This document shows positions 44,970-54,135 of a DNA stretch of 64,000 nt, piece after piece; the stretch's first letter is position 1; each line of letters begins with the position of its first letter. The translations under genes were made by a program, and so were the position numbers. A model generated the notes under the pieces. That model did not search any database and had not been told where the DNA came from. It worked only from the letters and a program-made list of their open reading frames with translations. The DNA lies in contig JBDXCG010000003.1 in the NCBI GenBank assembly GCA_039980455.1, positions 248,001 to 312,000 on the forward strand, read 5' to 3'. The stretch is from CALINF01 sp039980455. Its GTDB lineage: Bacteria; Pseudomonadota; Gammaproteobacteria; Pseudomonadales; Halieaceae.

Positions 44970-47900
44970 CTACTGTGTAGAAGCCGCGGGGTCTTCTATT
45001 AGCCCAAGATGCCTCATATCAGCCAGGCACTTGTGGATAAAGGGCTCATCAAGGTGGGGAAGGCCTGTCTCAAAGAGTGCGCCAGCCATTTGCTTGAAAT
45101 TGTTACAGGCGATGTCTTGGTCAGCGCCCAGCTGGTTGGGGGTTTCGAAAGCGGCAAGTATGTCTAGCGCTGAATATTTCTTTTGTTCCTCTGGTAATGT
45201 TGTCAGCTTGTCTTTAAATCGCTTGTACCATTGCGAGTAGTCTTCCATGCGAGTCACGGCATAACCGGCTGACTCGATCCAGTCCGTAAAGGAATCGAGT
45301 GACATTCCATCGTCATGGTAGTTGTTAATGTTAAAGCAGCGGTACTGCTGGTGCGCTGTACTTGCTGCGCCAACTACGGAAGCAGCGACCACATCAACAG
45401 GCAGCCCGTCGTAGTGAGCAGGCTGTCTGCTTCCCTCTTCCGACAAAGGGTAGAAAGAGTAGGGCGCCAGCCCAGTGGTGATTATGCTGTAGAGTAGACG
45501 CGTGAACATGTCTGCTGTGTTGATTTGCCCGACATAATCCTTATGAGCAAGCATCATGTTGCCCCTGAGTATGTTGACCGGAGTGCCCAGTTGTTGATGA
45601 GCTTGATGTAACAGCACCTCAGAGGCCCATTTGCTGGTGGCATAGCCTGCGGCGTAACTTTCTACCAGTGGCACGCTGGCGATGGGTAGTGCGTCTTCGT
45701 TGTTGCCTTGGCTCGCATTCAGCAGGGGGAGAACCCCCTCGGTGGAGACAAAGTCGATGGTCTTTTGCTTTTGCGTAGCTGCCAGACGAATGATCTCGGC
45801 AGTGCCTGACACGTTTGGCCCAAACAGGTGTTTGTAGGCCAGACGGTGATTCACTAGGGCCGCCACATGACAAATGCGGTCAACTTTTTTTGCAAGCTCG
45901 GTGAATCTGTGTTCACCCAAGCCGAGCCACTCCTGCGCTGCGTCGCCGGCAATGACTTCCAGGTGTTTTTCCGACAGGGTCTGATACAAGTCATATAAAT
46001 TCGGTGTGGCGCCAGCGAAAACCTGGTCCAGCCTTTGTCTGGCTAAGTTATCGTCATGCGCGCGAATAAGGCAAATCAGTTTGCCACCGGTCTGCGCCAG
46101 TTTCTCTAGCCAGGCGATGCAGACTGCGCGGCCCAGAAAACCGTTGGCTCCGGTTAGCAATACGACCTGATTGCTATCAGTTATTTTCTCGCAGGTAGAT
46201 GTCATTCCCTCCAGGCTGTCGCCCAGGAAATGCTGCAAGTTTAGATCGCTGGCGTGCACCGTTGTGCTGTCACCACCATGTATTGTCGCGTAGCTGGGCC
46301 TTGGGTTCTCATCGCTGCTCAGCTGGTCTATTTCCAATGCCCATTTTTCCAGGCAGCCTGTGGGGCTGAGCACGCTATCACCGCTGAGGCTAACCTCGAA
46401 AACCTCCTCGATAGAGAGGGAGAATGCTACAGCGCTCAGTGAATCTCCGCCCAGCTCGGAAAACGTAGAGGAATGCGAGATGTCGGTGTCATTCAGCTTT
46501 AACTCTATTGCGATCAGCGCACTGAGCTTCTCAAGTGTCGACAAGGTATTGTCGGCATTCTTGAGGGCATCAATGCGCTCTTGCTCTTGCGTTTCATGCG
46601 CGGTGTAGAGTGCCTCAAGATCTTCGCCATACTTGCTTTTTAGCTGAGGTCGCAACCGCTTGCGAACACTGGACAGCAACCCGTTGTCTACGCTGAAGGC
46701 TTCCGCTTCAACAATAAAATCACGGGGTACCTCAAAGCTCTTCAAATCTTGCTGTCGTGCAACCCTTTGTAGTTCATCCTTAATCAGCCGTTTCAGCTCA
46801 GCCTCGCTAAATCCGCCCTCTAATGCAGTGGCCACTGCGGTCTGGTTGGGGACAACAACGGCTAGCAAATAGGCCTTGCTCGAATTGCCATAGATATAGA
46901 TTTGCTCGATAACAGCACTGCCTGCTTCAAACACTGTGCCCAAAGGCCCGACTGCCACGTACTCGCCCTGAGAAAGCTTTAGCACGTCTTTGCGTCTGTC
47001 TATCAGTACAACGTGGTCAGGGCCCCGTTCTTCAACAATGTCGCCGGTCTGGGTGAAGCCCTCGGCATCCAACAGCGCGGCTGTTGCCTCGGGATCGTTG
47101 TAGTAGCCCTTAACGGCATGCAGCGATTTATAGCACAGCTCACCCCGAGGGTAGGGCTTGTCGGTCGTGAAGTAACCCAGCTCCGGGACATCTACCAGTT
47201 TGTAGTCAATCACATTGGGTCGTTGGATCATATTGTCCATGGTAATGGAGCCAGAGCCCGCCTCGGTGTTGCCATAGCCTTCCTTGAGCGGAATCTGGAA
47301 ACACTCGACTATAAATTCTTTAACCACCTCTGGGGTCGGCGCAGAGCCAACCAGGCCTGCCGTTAGGCGGTCGCCCAGATAGCTAAAGCGCATGCTCTGC
47401 ATGACCTGTTCACTTGCAGCCGATTCACTTACGCCTGCATTGACCTGTTTCGCGACCTCGTTCTGGTAATGCTGGTAGATCAGCTCAAAAATGCGCGGAA
47501 AGAAAGACAACATGGTAGGGCGAGTCAATCGGATATCTTCAAACAACGTCGACATATCGGGTTTGACGGTGAAAAAAGCATGGCTACCTTTACGCAGAAT
47601 GAAGGTCAGCGCCAGCTTGCCCATGCCGTGATTAAGCGGCATAAACATTACCGATACGGTTGGAAAAGGCTCAGGGTCATCCAGCCACCATTGGGCGACA
47701 GCCGCTTCATTGATCATGGCGCCCTTGGGTTTTCCGGTGGAGCCGGAGGAGTGCAGGATCATGGCCAGACGATCAGGACCCTCGGGATGGGGTGGTAGAA
47801 ACTCCCAGTCTGACTGCTCGCCGATTCCAATAATCTCATCCAGGGTCAATAAGCGTGTTTTACAATTGGCCGCAGCCAGCAGCTCGGCGGCCTGTTGATA

Positions 47901-48521
47901 AAGCTGGCGGTCGTTCTCATCGCGTTTGTCGTAGTCAAACACGATCAGGCTGCGAACTCCCCCATTGCTGGCAACATGTTGTGCAGCGGTGACAATATCG
48001 TCGACGGTAGCGGCGACAGCGGCGGGTTGCACGTTGGCAAAAATGTCGTCGAAATCGGTGCCTGAGGTGGTGCTTTGCAGAGGTGTGGAAACCGCCTGAG
48101 CGTACAAGCAGGCCAGATCGATCGCCGCATAGTCAATGCTGGTAAAGCCTATTATGCAGACGAAATCGCCGGGCTTAACCGCCAGCTCGTTGGAGCTTTG
48201 CCAGGCTGAGGCAATCGCCTGTATGCGCTGCCTGAACTGCAGGTACGTGATAGAGGAAAAAGAAGGCAGATAGTGGCGTTGCATTTTCCCGGTGCTGGAA
48301 CTCTCCGTGATTTCGTAATCACGCATCCCCAGCGCGGGTCGCTCATCGTACCCTGCCAGCAGCCGGTCTACCGCCTGCGGCGTGTTCAGTTTGGCGTCCA
48401 CTGTTGACTTGTAAAGTTCCAGATCGGGGAACATGGCAGTCAGTTGTACGTCGTCTGTCAGCAGGGCGGTTATGCGCTCTAGATAGGATCCGTTCGCCAT
48501 CATTTTTTCTGTGCTGTTCAT
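44970..48521 (-). CDS. car: Carboxylic acid reductase (CAR)
   Basis: An 1183-residue three-domain enzyme that reduces carboxylic acids to aldehydes with ATP and NADPH. The adenylation domain has LHSSGSTGKPKGAM (256-269) and EGYGNTEAGSGS; the carrier domain has SELGGDSLSAVAF with phosphopantetheine Ser694; the thioester reductase has LLTGANGFLGRAV (788-800) and the YATSK catalytic pair. Length and order match CARs of actinobacteria; a gammaproteobacterial example is less usual. A phosphopantetheinyl transferase is needed and is not in this window. It is the fourth gene of the operon, 38 bases after the BVMO. The symbol follows family use. Confidence 0.92.
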   Translation of the reverse strand: MNSTEKMMANGSYLERITALLTDDVQLTAMFPDLELYKSTVDAKLNTPQAVDRLLAGYDERPALGMRDYEITESSSTGKMQRHYLPSFSSITYLQFRQRIQAIASAWQSSNELAVKPGDFVCIIGFTSIDYAAIDLACLYAQAVSTPLQSTTSGTDFDDIFANVQPAAVAATVDDIVTAAQHVASNGGVRSLIVFDYDKRDENDRQLYQQAAELLAAANCKTRLLTLDEIIGIGEQSDWEFLPPHPEGPDRLAMILHSSGSTGKPKGAMINEAAVAQWWLDDPEPFPTVSVMFMPLNHGMGKLALTFILRKGSHAFFTVKPDMSTLFEDIRLTRPTMLSFFPRIFELIYQHYQNEVAKQVNAGVSESAASEQVMQSMRFSYLGDRLTAGLVGSAPTPEVVKEFIVECFQIPLKEGYGNTEAGSGSITMDNMIQRPNVIDYKLVDVPELGYFTTDKPYPRGELCYKSLHAVKGYYNDPEATAALLDAEGFTQTGDIVEERGPDHVVLIDRRKDVLKLSQGEYVAVGPLGTVFEAGSAVIEQIYIYGNSSKAYLLAVVVPNQTAVATALEGGFSEAELKRLIKDELQRVARQQDLKSFEVPRDFIVEAEAFSVDNGLLSSVRKRLRPQLKSKYGEDLEALYTAHETQEQERIDALKNADNTLSTLEKLSALIAIELKLNDTDISHSSTFSELGGDSLSAVAFSLSIEEVFEVSLSGDSVLSPTGCLEKWALEIDQLSSDENPRPSYATIHGGDSTTVHASDLNLQHFLGDSLEGMTSTCEKITDSNQVVLLTGANGFLGRAVCIAWLEKLAQTGGKLICLIRAHDDNLARQRLDQVFAGATPNLYDLYQTLSEKHLEVIAGDAAQEWLGLGEHRFTELAKKVDRICHVAALVNHRLAYKHLFGPNVSGTAEIIRLAATQKQKTIDFVSTEGVLPLLNASQGNNEDALPIASVPLVESYAAGYATSKWASEVLLHQAHQQLGTPVNILRGNMMLAHKDYVGQINTADMFTRLLYSIITTGLAPYSFYPLSEEGSRQPAHYDGLPVDVVAASVVGAASTAHQQYRCFNINNYHDDGMSLDSFTDWIESAGYAVTRMEDYSQWYKRFKDKLTTLPEEQKKYSALDILAAFETPNQLGADQDIACNNFKQMAGALFETGLPHLDEPFIHKCLADMRHLGLIEDPAASTQ

Positions 48522-48559
48522 AACATGCTCTGCCTTTATGTGTGGTGAATGCTGCGTGG

Positions 48560-50020
48560 TTAGACGGGCTTTTTATACTGAATACTGTAGTCCCTGAGAT
48601 CGAAGTGTCGCAGGGTTCTGGCCAACTTCAGGTTTGTCCATGGCCAATTAGTACTGTTGCGGCCATTTTTGTCGATAAAGTAGCTACTACAGCCACCTCT
48701 ATTCCAAACGGTTTTTTCGAGTGCGGCCTGAACTTCTCGATTGTAACTGTCAGTTTTCCCTGGGTTGACCTCGATTGCCTCTATCTGCTGCTGTCGAGAC
48801 TGTAGCAATGCACCCAGAATGTAATTTAGCTGCGCCTCGATGATGACAAATGCCGAGGTAAAGCTGGCTAGGTTGGAGCCGAAGGTAAGGAAACAGTTCG
48901 GCAGGTTTTTTGCCATAGTACCGTGGTAGGTGTTGGGGCTGCCTTGCCATTGCTGCGCCAGAGACTCCCCGTTGTCAGCATAGATGACATTGGCGATGGG
49001 AGGGTTGGCTACCTCAAAGCCTGTGGCGAAAATAATTACATCGGCCTCGAATGCCTGGTTGTTACTGTCCACCACACGGTTTCCATCAATCTCGCGCACT
49101 CCGCTCAGAACACTTACATTGGGTTGAGCAAGCGCTTCAAACCAGGTGTTTGATTGTAGAATGCGTTTACAGCCGATATTGTAATCAGGCGTTAGTTGTT
49201 CGCGAACTCTCGAATCCTTGATGTCCTTATTCATCGCCCGGGTTGCGATTTTCTCCAATATAGAAATGAACCACTTGTACTTGAGGCCGGTGTTGAGTAT
49301 TTCTATTACTGCATAAGAGCAGCGCCGCAGCAGTCGCTGTAGCAGCGGATACCGGGTGAATCGGGCCTGCCATTTGTCAGAGATGTTGGCATCGACTTTT
49401 GGCAACACCCAGGGTGGTGTGCGCTGGAACAATGCCAGTTGCTTAACCTGCGCCTGTATCATTGGAACAAACTGAATGGCCGAGGCGCCACTGCCGATCA
49501 CCGCAACCTTTTTGCCTGATAAATTCAGGTCGTGATTCCACTGAGCGGAGTGAAAGCTGTCGCCGCTGAACGACTCAAGGTTTTTGATGGCAGGGAAGAC
49601 TGGCTTATGCATAGGGCCGCCTGCCATGATGACAAAATTGGCAGTGAAGACGCCTTTATTGGTAGTGAGTTTCCAATGTTTCTCATCTTCGCACCATTGG
49701 GCCTTCAGTAACTCATGATCTAGCCTGATATAAGGGGAGAGGCCGTAATGCGCTGCCGTGTCCTGTGTATAGGCTTTGATTTCCTCCTGGCCGGCGTAGA
49801 AGCGACTCCACTTCGGATTTGGCGCGAAGGAATAAGAGTAAAATGCAGAGGGGATGTCACACTCGCAGCCGGGATAACTGTTGTCTCTCCAAACACCGCC
49901 TATTTCCGCAGCCTTTTCAAGTAATAGAAAATCAAGTGCGTGTTCTTTTAGCTTTATGGCGGCGCCGATACCGGTGAAGCCTGCGCCAACGATGATCACT
50001 TCTTTATGGATGGTATTCAT
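48560..50020 (-). CDS. Type I Baeyer-Villiger monooxygenase
   Basis: A 486-residue FAD enzyme. The FAD motif VGAGFTGIGAA lies at 11-21, the Baeyer-Villiger fingerprint FSGDSFHSAQW at 151-161 and the NADPH motif VIGSGASAIQF at 174-184. The intact fingerprint supports Baeyer-Villiger oxidation of a ketone to an ester or lactone over simple N-hydroxylation. It sits between the GMC alcohol dehydrogenase-like gene and CAR in one operon, suggesting an alcohol, ketone, ester and acid sequence. Confidence 0.92.
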   Translation of the reverse strand: MNTIHKEVIIVGAGFTGIGAAIKLKEHALDFLLLEKAAEIGGVWRDNSYPGCECDIPSAFYSYSFAPNPKWSRFYAGQEEIKAYTQDTAAHYGLSPYIRLDHELLKAQWCEDEKHWKLTTNKGVFTANFVIMAGGPMHKPVFPAIKNLESFSGDSFHSAQWNHDLNLSGKKVAVIGSGASAIQFVPMIQAQVKQLALFQRTPPWVLPKVDANISDKWQARFTRYPLLQRLLRRCSYAVIEILNTGLKYKWFISILEKIATRAMNKDIKDSRVREQLTPDYNIGCKRILQSNTWFEALAQPNVSVLSGVREIDGNRVVDSNNQAFEADVIIFATGFEVANPPIANVIYADNGESLAQQWQGSPNTYHGTMAKNLPNCFLTFGSNLASFTSAFVIIEAQLNYILGALLQSRQQQIEAIEVNPGKTDSYNREVQAALEKTVWNRGGCSSYFIDKNGRNSTNWPWTNLKLARTLRHFDLRDYSIQYKKPV

Positions 50021-50077
50021 GCAAGGCCTATAGTTAAAGACGAAGTGGGTGATAGAGGCTCGGCCCCAGCATAGTTG

Positions 50078-51700
50078 TTATGTAGCATCAGCCAGAACCA
50101 TCTCTGATGCGTATTCTGCAATCGCCATTGTTGGTGCATTGGTGTTCCCGCTGACAAGCTTGGGCATAATTGACGCGTCTATCACGCGAAGGTTCTTAAT
50201 GCCGTGAACGTTTAGGCGACGGCTAACAACGGCCAAATCATCCGAGCCCATTTTGCAGGTGCCCACCGGATGAAATACTGTACCCAGTCGCTCCTTACTT
50301 TTGGCGAATATTGCATCGTCGTCGACGATGCCTGCTCCGGGGTGAATTTCTTCGGCGCGATATTCATCAAATGCCTCCGCCGAAAGTATTTCTCGAACCC
50401 GTTTGATGCCGTCGACGATGGTTTTCTTGTCGTCTGGATGCGAGAAGAAATTGAAATCAATTTCCGGAGGGTCAGTAGGTGAGGATGATTGCAGCGATAC
50501 CCGTCCCGAACTCTTGGGCCTTAATATGCAGATATGGCATGAGTAGCCCTTTTTTCTCATTAACCTCAGGTCGCGGCCATTGTCATCGAACAGTAGTGGC
50601 AGCATGCCGAGCTGAAGGTCAGGCCTTTCGAGGTGACTCTGTGACTTTATGAAGCCGCCGGTCTCAATAATGATGCTGGTGAGTTTTCCCCTTCGCGTCA
50701 GAAGGTATTGAATGGCGGCAGGAATCATTTTGAGAAGACCGGTGATCGAAAGGGTTAGTCCATCAGACTTTTTACTTCTCACTAGCACGCAGGCATCGAC
50801 ATGTTCCTGGAGGTTTTTGCCGACGCCGGGGAGGTGGTGAATGCACTCCACGCCAACCGCCTTTAGTTCCTCCTGGTCACCAATGCCCGATAGCATCAGC
50901 AATTGAGGCGAAGCGATAGTTCCTGCACTGAGTATGACTTCGCGATTGGCGGTCAATTGTATCTGCTCGCCGGCGTGCATCACTTGCACGCCGTTGGCAG
51001 CGCCGTTTTCAACCAGAATTTTTTCTACCAGCGCTTTGCTTAGTATCGAGAGGTTTTTTCTGCTGCGCACGGGATCCAGGAAAGCTCTGGCAGCGCTGTA
51101 GCGCACGCCATCCTTTATTGTGCGCTGCCAGACGCCAACACCTTCTTGCTTAGCGCCGTTGAAATCAGCGTTCTGTTTGTAGCCGGCTTGTGTTGCAGCG
51201 TTCAGGAATACCTTGCTGATGGGATAAAATAGAGGGGTGTCGTCAATGTGTAGAGGGCCATCCGTACCATGATATTCATTGGCGCCGCGTAGATTGTTTT
51301 CTGATTTTTTGAAGTAGGGCAGAAGATCCTGGTAGGACCAGCCTGGATTACCGGCCTTCTCCCAGTCGTCATAGTCTTCTTTCTGGCCTCGAATGTAGAC
51401 CATGCCATTGGTGGCAGAGCAGCCACCAACTGCTTTACCGCGCGGAACAAACAGTGGCGCGCCGCTGCGAATGGATGACTCCGGTTTGGCGTTGTAACCC
51501 CAGTTGTAGAGCTTGGAAAACATGAAATAGGCAAAGCCGCTGGGAATTTTCTCCAGTGGGGTGGAGATCTCAGGGCCTGCTTCAATCAGGCACACGCTGT
51601 GTTTTCCGTTTTCAGAAAGACGATTGGCGAGCACGCACCCTGCCGAACCGGCGCCTACGATTATGTAGTCAAAGACACGTTCTTGTGGGGAAATAGCCAA
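50078..51700 (-). CDS. GMC-family alcohol dehydrogenase (AlkJ/BetA-like)
   Basis: A 540-residue FAD-dependent glucose-methanol-choline oxidoreductase. FDYIIVGAGSAGCVLANRL binds FAD, GGCSATNGMVYIRG is the first GMC signature, GTIASPQLLMLSGIG the second, and the active-site His lies in FHPVGTCKMG. Similarity is to membrane-associated AlkJ-type alcohol dehydrogenases. No ATG fits: the frame begins at TTG 51700, with AGG upstream, 13 bases after the DUF4334 stop. It would oxidise an alcohol to a ketone or aldehyde. Confidence 0.92.
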   Translation of the reverse strand: MAISPQERVFDYIIVGAGSAGCVLANRLSENGKHSVCLIEAGPEISTPLEKIPSGFAYFMFSKLYNWGYNAKPESSIRSGAPLFVPRGKAVGGCSATNGMVYIRGQKEDYDDWEKAGNPGWSYQDLLPYFKKSENNLRGANEYHGTDGPLHIDDTPLFYPISKVFLNAATQAGYKQNADFNGAKQEGVGVWQRTIKDGVRYSAARAFLDPVRSRKNLSILSKALVEKILVENGAANGVQVMHAGEQIQLTANREVILSAGTIASPQLLMLSGIGDQEELKAVGVECIHHLPGVGKNLQEHVDACVLVRSKKSDGLTLSITGLLKMIPAAIQYLLTRRGKLTSIIIETGGFIKSQSHLERPDLQLGMLPLLFDDNGRDLRLMRKKGYSCHICILRPKSSGRVSLQSSSPTDPPEIDFNFFSHPDDKKTIVDGIKRVREILSAEAFDEYRAEEIHPGAGIVDDDAIFAKSKERLGTVFHPVGTCKMGSDDLAVVSRRLNVHGIKNLRVIDASIMPKLVSGNTNAPTMAIAEYASEMVLADAT

Positions 51701-51713
51701 AGTGAGAAACCTA

Positions 51714-52397
51714 TTATGTAGCGCTTACGTTCTGGTCGAGGGTCAACGTAAACCAACCACCGGCGATGTGTTTGTGGGTCCACACTCCCAGCATGACTAC
51801 TTTGCCGTCTTCCTGATGAAGTACCCTAAAGTAGTCGCGCCAGGGTTGATGGTCGTAGTTCATGGTGGCCGTGGTTTCGCCCCGCCAGCGAATGTCCATC
51901 ATGGCCACATTGCCCCATATTGGCAGCGGGAGGTACACGCGGTTCAGCCAGCGAAGGTAGAGGGGGTCACCTTTCTTAGCCGTGCAGTAGCGTTTGCCCC
52001 ATTGAAAACCCAGTAGCTTCAGGGGGAGGTGGATGGTGTAGTAGGCAAAATCCAGTGCCGAGCGATTGGTGCGCAGGATTTTTCCTTCCCAGATTCGGTT
52101 AATCATGTCTGTGTTCGCATCAGCCGTGGGCAAGCTATCGAATAGTCTGACGATATCGGCCTCGGTGTGAATGTGGTTTGTCTTGCTGAGGATTTGCTCT
52201 CTAAGTTCATCCAGCTCAATGCCAGAGCCCGTTACATCCTTGTTCTCAAAGCCTTCATCGTTCCAGATAGAGTGCTGAGGCTGTAGGTAGCACAGTAGGC
52301 CCAGCACATAATTTACCGGGAAAAAAATCCACTGGATGAAGTCGTAAACGACAACCGGAGGCGAGATGATGAGGCGTTTATTCTGTAAACGTAGCAT
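51714..52397 (-). CDS. GXWXG/DUF4334 domain protein
   Basis: A 227-residue protein, first of the operon. A hydrophobic N-terminus (about residues 14-40) may be a membrane anchor. The middle part with LDELREQIL, FDSLPTADA and NRIWEGKIL resembles the GXWXG domain, with the first glycine replaced by Arg. The end has MMDIRWRGETTATMNYDHQP, IWGNVA and DYFRVL, typical of DUF4334. These domains occur beside alcohol and lipid oxidation genes, and their role is unknown. ATG 52397 lies 23 bases from the TetR-type palindrome. Confidence 0.8.
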   Translation of the reverse strand: MLRLQNKRLIISPPVVVYDFIQWIFFPVNYVLGLLCYLQPQHSIWNDEGFENKDVTGSGIELDELREQILSKTNHIHTEADIVRLFDSLPTADANTDMINRIWEGKILRTNRSALDFAYYTIHLPLKLLGFQWGKRYCTAKKGDPLYLRWLNRVYLPLPIWGNVAMMDIRWRGETTATMNYDHQPWRDYFRVLHQEDGKVVMLGVWTHKHIAGGWFTLTLDQNVSAT

Positions 52398-52420
52398 GGA
52401 GTTTTACCGTCAAAATTAAA

Positions 52421-52436
52421 GAATGAATGTTCATTC
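52421..52436. promoter_or_regulatory. TetR-type operator of the CAR operon
   Basis: GAATGAA-TG-TTCATTC is a perfect palindrome with seven-base arms, 23 bases upstream of the first gene of the operon that ends in a TetR gene. The half-site resembles fatty-acid-responsive TetR operators such as the Bacillus FadR box. A TTGACA lies further upstream on the same strand (52471-52466); the matching -10 is poor. Confidence 0.75.
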
Positions 52437-52725
52437 CGAAATATGTTGACGGTTTTTTGAACGCCTGTCAATGGGCGAGAAGCAAATAGGGTGGTTTCTT
52501 CTGCCGTTAGGAGGGCGGGCACAGGTTGGGAGATAGGGCGTAGTAACAGGCCAGCCCGCAGTGGGTCGCGGTTACCCGTGGACATTGCGCTTTTGCAGGT
52601 AATCTAGTTAAACCTCGTCGTGGTCCCTCATACCAAGCTTGCCACTCCTGACGGAGTCGGTGCGCTGAGGAAGAGCGTATGTGACGTGGTATACTCATTC
52701 GCTGTTAGAATACTCTTCCCCCTAG
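52437..52725. other. Divergent intergenic region between CAR operon and dbpA
   Basis: Together with the operator this leaves about 330 bases without a gene. I see a TTGACA facing the CAR operon (52466-52471), no supported reading frame and no RNA gene. It must also hold the dbpA promoter, which I cannot define. Confidence 0.5.
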
Positions 52726-54135
52726 TTGGCGGCATCCCGTAAGTCATTGAATACTTCATCGAATAGCTCCTTTACGCAGCTTAAGCTGGCACCGCCACTG
52801 CTGGATAATCTTAGCAGCCTCGGATATCTGGAGATGACGCCAATACAGGCGTCTGCGCTGCCGCTCGCCTTGGCGGGCCACGACCTGATAGCACAGGCGA
52901 AAACAGGAAGTGGTAAAACGGCCGCATTTGCGCTGTCGCTATTAACTAAGCTGAATCCGAGAGATTTTGGGACCCAGGCGCTCATTCTGTGCCCCACGCG
53001 GGAGCTTGCAGCTCAGGTTGCCGACGAGATCAGGCGGCTGGCGCGTTACAAGCAAAATATCAAGGTAGTCACGCTATGTGGTGGCCAGGCTATCGGGCCG
53101 CAAATAGGCTCGTTGGAGCACGGGGCCCATATCGTTGTTGGGACGCCGGGGCGCATTACTGATCATCTACGCAAGGAAACCCTCAAGCTGGATCGGGTGA
53201 ATACACTGGTGTTAGACGAAGCAGACAGAATGCTGGAGATGGGGTTTGTCGATGACATTACTGCAATCATCAAGTCGACACCGCAGCAACGGCAAACGAT
53301 GCTGTTTTCTGCAACCTATCCGGATGATATTGAGAAACTCAGTGCCCGCTTTCAACGATCACCGGAGCGAGTGACAGTTCAGTCACAAGAGATGCAGAGC
53401 AATATCGAGGAAAAGTTTTTCATCTGCTCCCAGCGCTCTCGCCTCGATAGTTTGCTCAAGCTCCTATTGCATTTCAGGCCATCTTCCAGCGTAATTTTTT
53501 GTAATACAAAGCAGTTGGTGCGGGAGGTTACGCAGCATCTTGAAGAGCACCACGTAGTAGCCCGTGCCTTGCATGGTGATATGGAGCAGCGCGATCGTGA
53601 TCAGGTGCTAATGCAGTTTCGTCAACAAAGCTGCTCCGTGCTAGTCGCCACTGATGTTGCTGCGAGAGGTCTGGATATTGATGATCTCCCCGCAGTGATC
53701 AACTTTGAACTACCTCGAAACTCAGATACCTATGTTCACCGAATTGGGCGCACCGGACGCGCGGGAAAACAGGGTTTGGCGCTCAGCCTGTTCATGGAGT
53801 CTGAGCGATATAAATTGGAGAAGATAAGCGATCAGCTGGCGCGGTCGCTGACGTTTGATTCTGTACAAGAGTTGCCGGATGAGCGAAGACCAATGGAGCA
53901 ACCTGCTTTTGTCACCTTGTGTATTGCAGGCGGAAAGAAGCAGAAAATTCGTGCGGGCGATATTCTTGGCGCGCTGACAGGAGAAGCCGGCATTCCTGGG
54001 TCGGCTGTAGGAAAGATTGCGATAACCGACTTTCAATCCTATGTGGCGATTACTCGTGAAGAGGTGAATGCTGCACAAGGCCGCTTACTTAATGGCAAGA
54101 TCAAGGGCCGAAAGTTCAAGGTGCGTCGTCTGTGA
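52726..54135 (+). CDS. dbpA: DEAD-box RNA helicase DbpA
   Basis: A 469-residue DEAD-box helicase. Q motif MTPIQASALPLALAG, AQAKTGSGKTAAF, PTRELAAQ, GTPGR, DEAD, SAT, VATDVAARGLDI and HRIGRTGRAG are all present. The C-terminal KQKIRAGDILGALTGEAG is the DbpA RNA-binding domain that recognises 23S rRNA helix 92, so the role is large-subunit assembly. The frame opens with TTG 52726 and no ATG until the Q motif; comparison with E. coli DbpA supports a start at 52726 or at TTG 52747. Its stop overlaps the kinase gene. Confidence 0.93.
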   Translation: MAASRKSLNTSSNSSFTQLKLAPPLLDNLSSLGYLEMTPIQASALPLALAGHDLIAQAKTGSGKTAAFALSLLTKLNPRDFGTQALILCPTRELAAQVADEIRRLARYKQNIKVVTLCGGQAIGPQIGSLEHGAHIVVGTPGRITDHLRKETLKLDRVNTLVLDEADRMLEMGFVDDITAIIKSTPQQRQTMLFSATYPDDIEKLSARFQRSPERVTVQSQEMQSNIEEKFFICSQRSRLDSLLKLLLHFRPSSSVIFCNTKQLVREVTQHLEEHHVVARALHGDMEQRDRDQVLMQFRQQSCSVLVATDVAARGLDIDDLPAVINFELPRNSDTYVHRIGRTGRAGKQGLALSLFMESERYKLEKISDQLARSLTFDSVQELPDERRPMEQPAFVTLCIAGGKKQKIRAGDILGALTGEAGIPGSAVGKIAITDFQSYVAITREEVNAAQGRLLNGKIKGRKFKVRRL

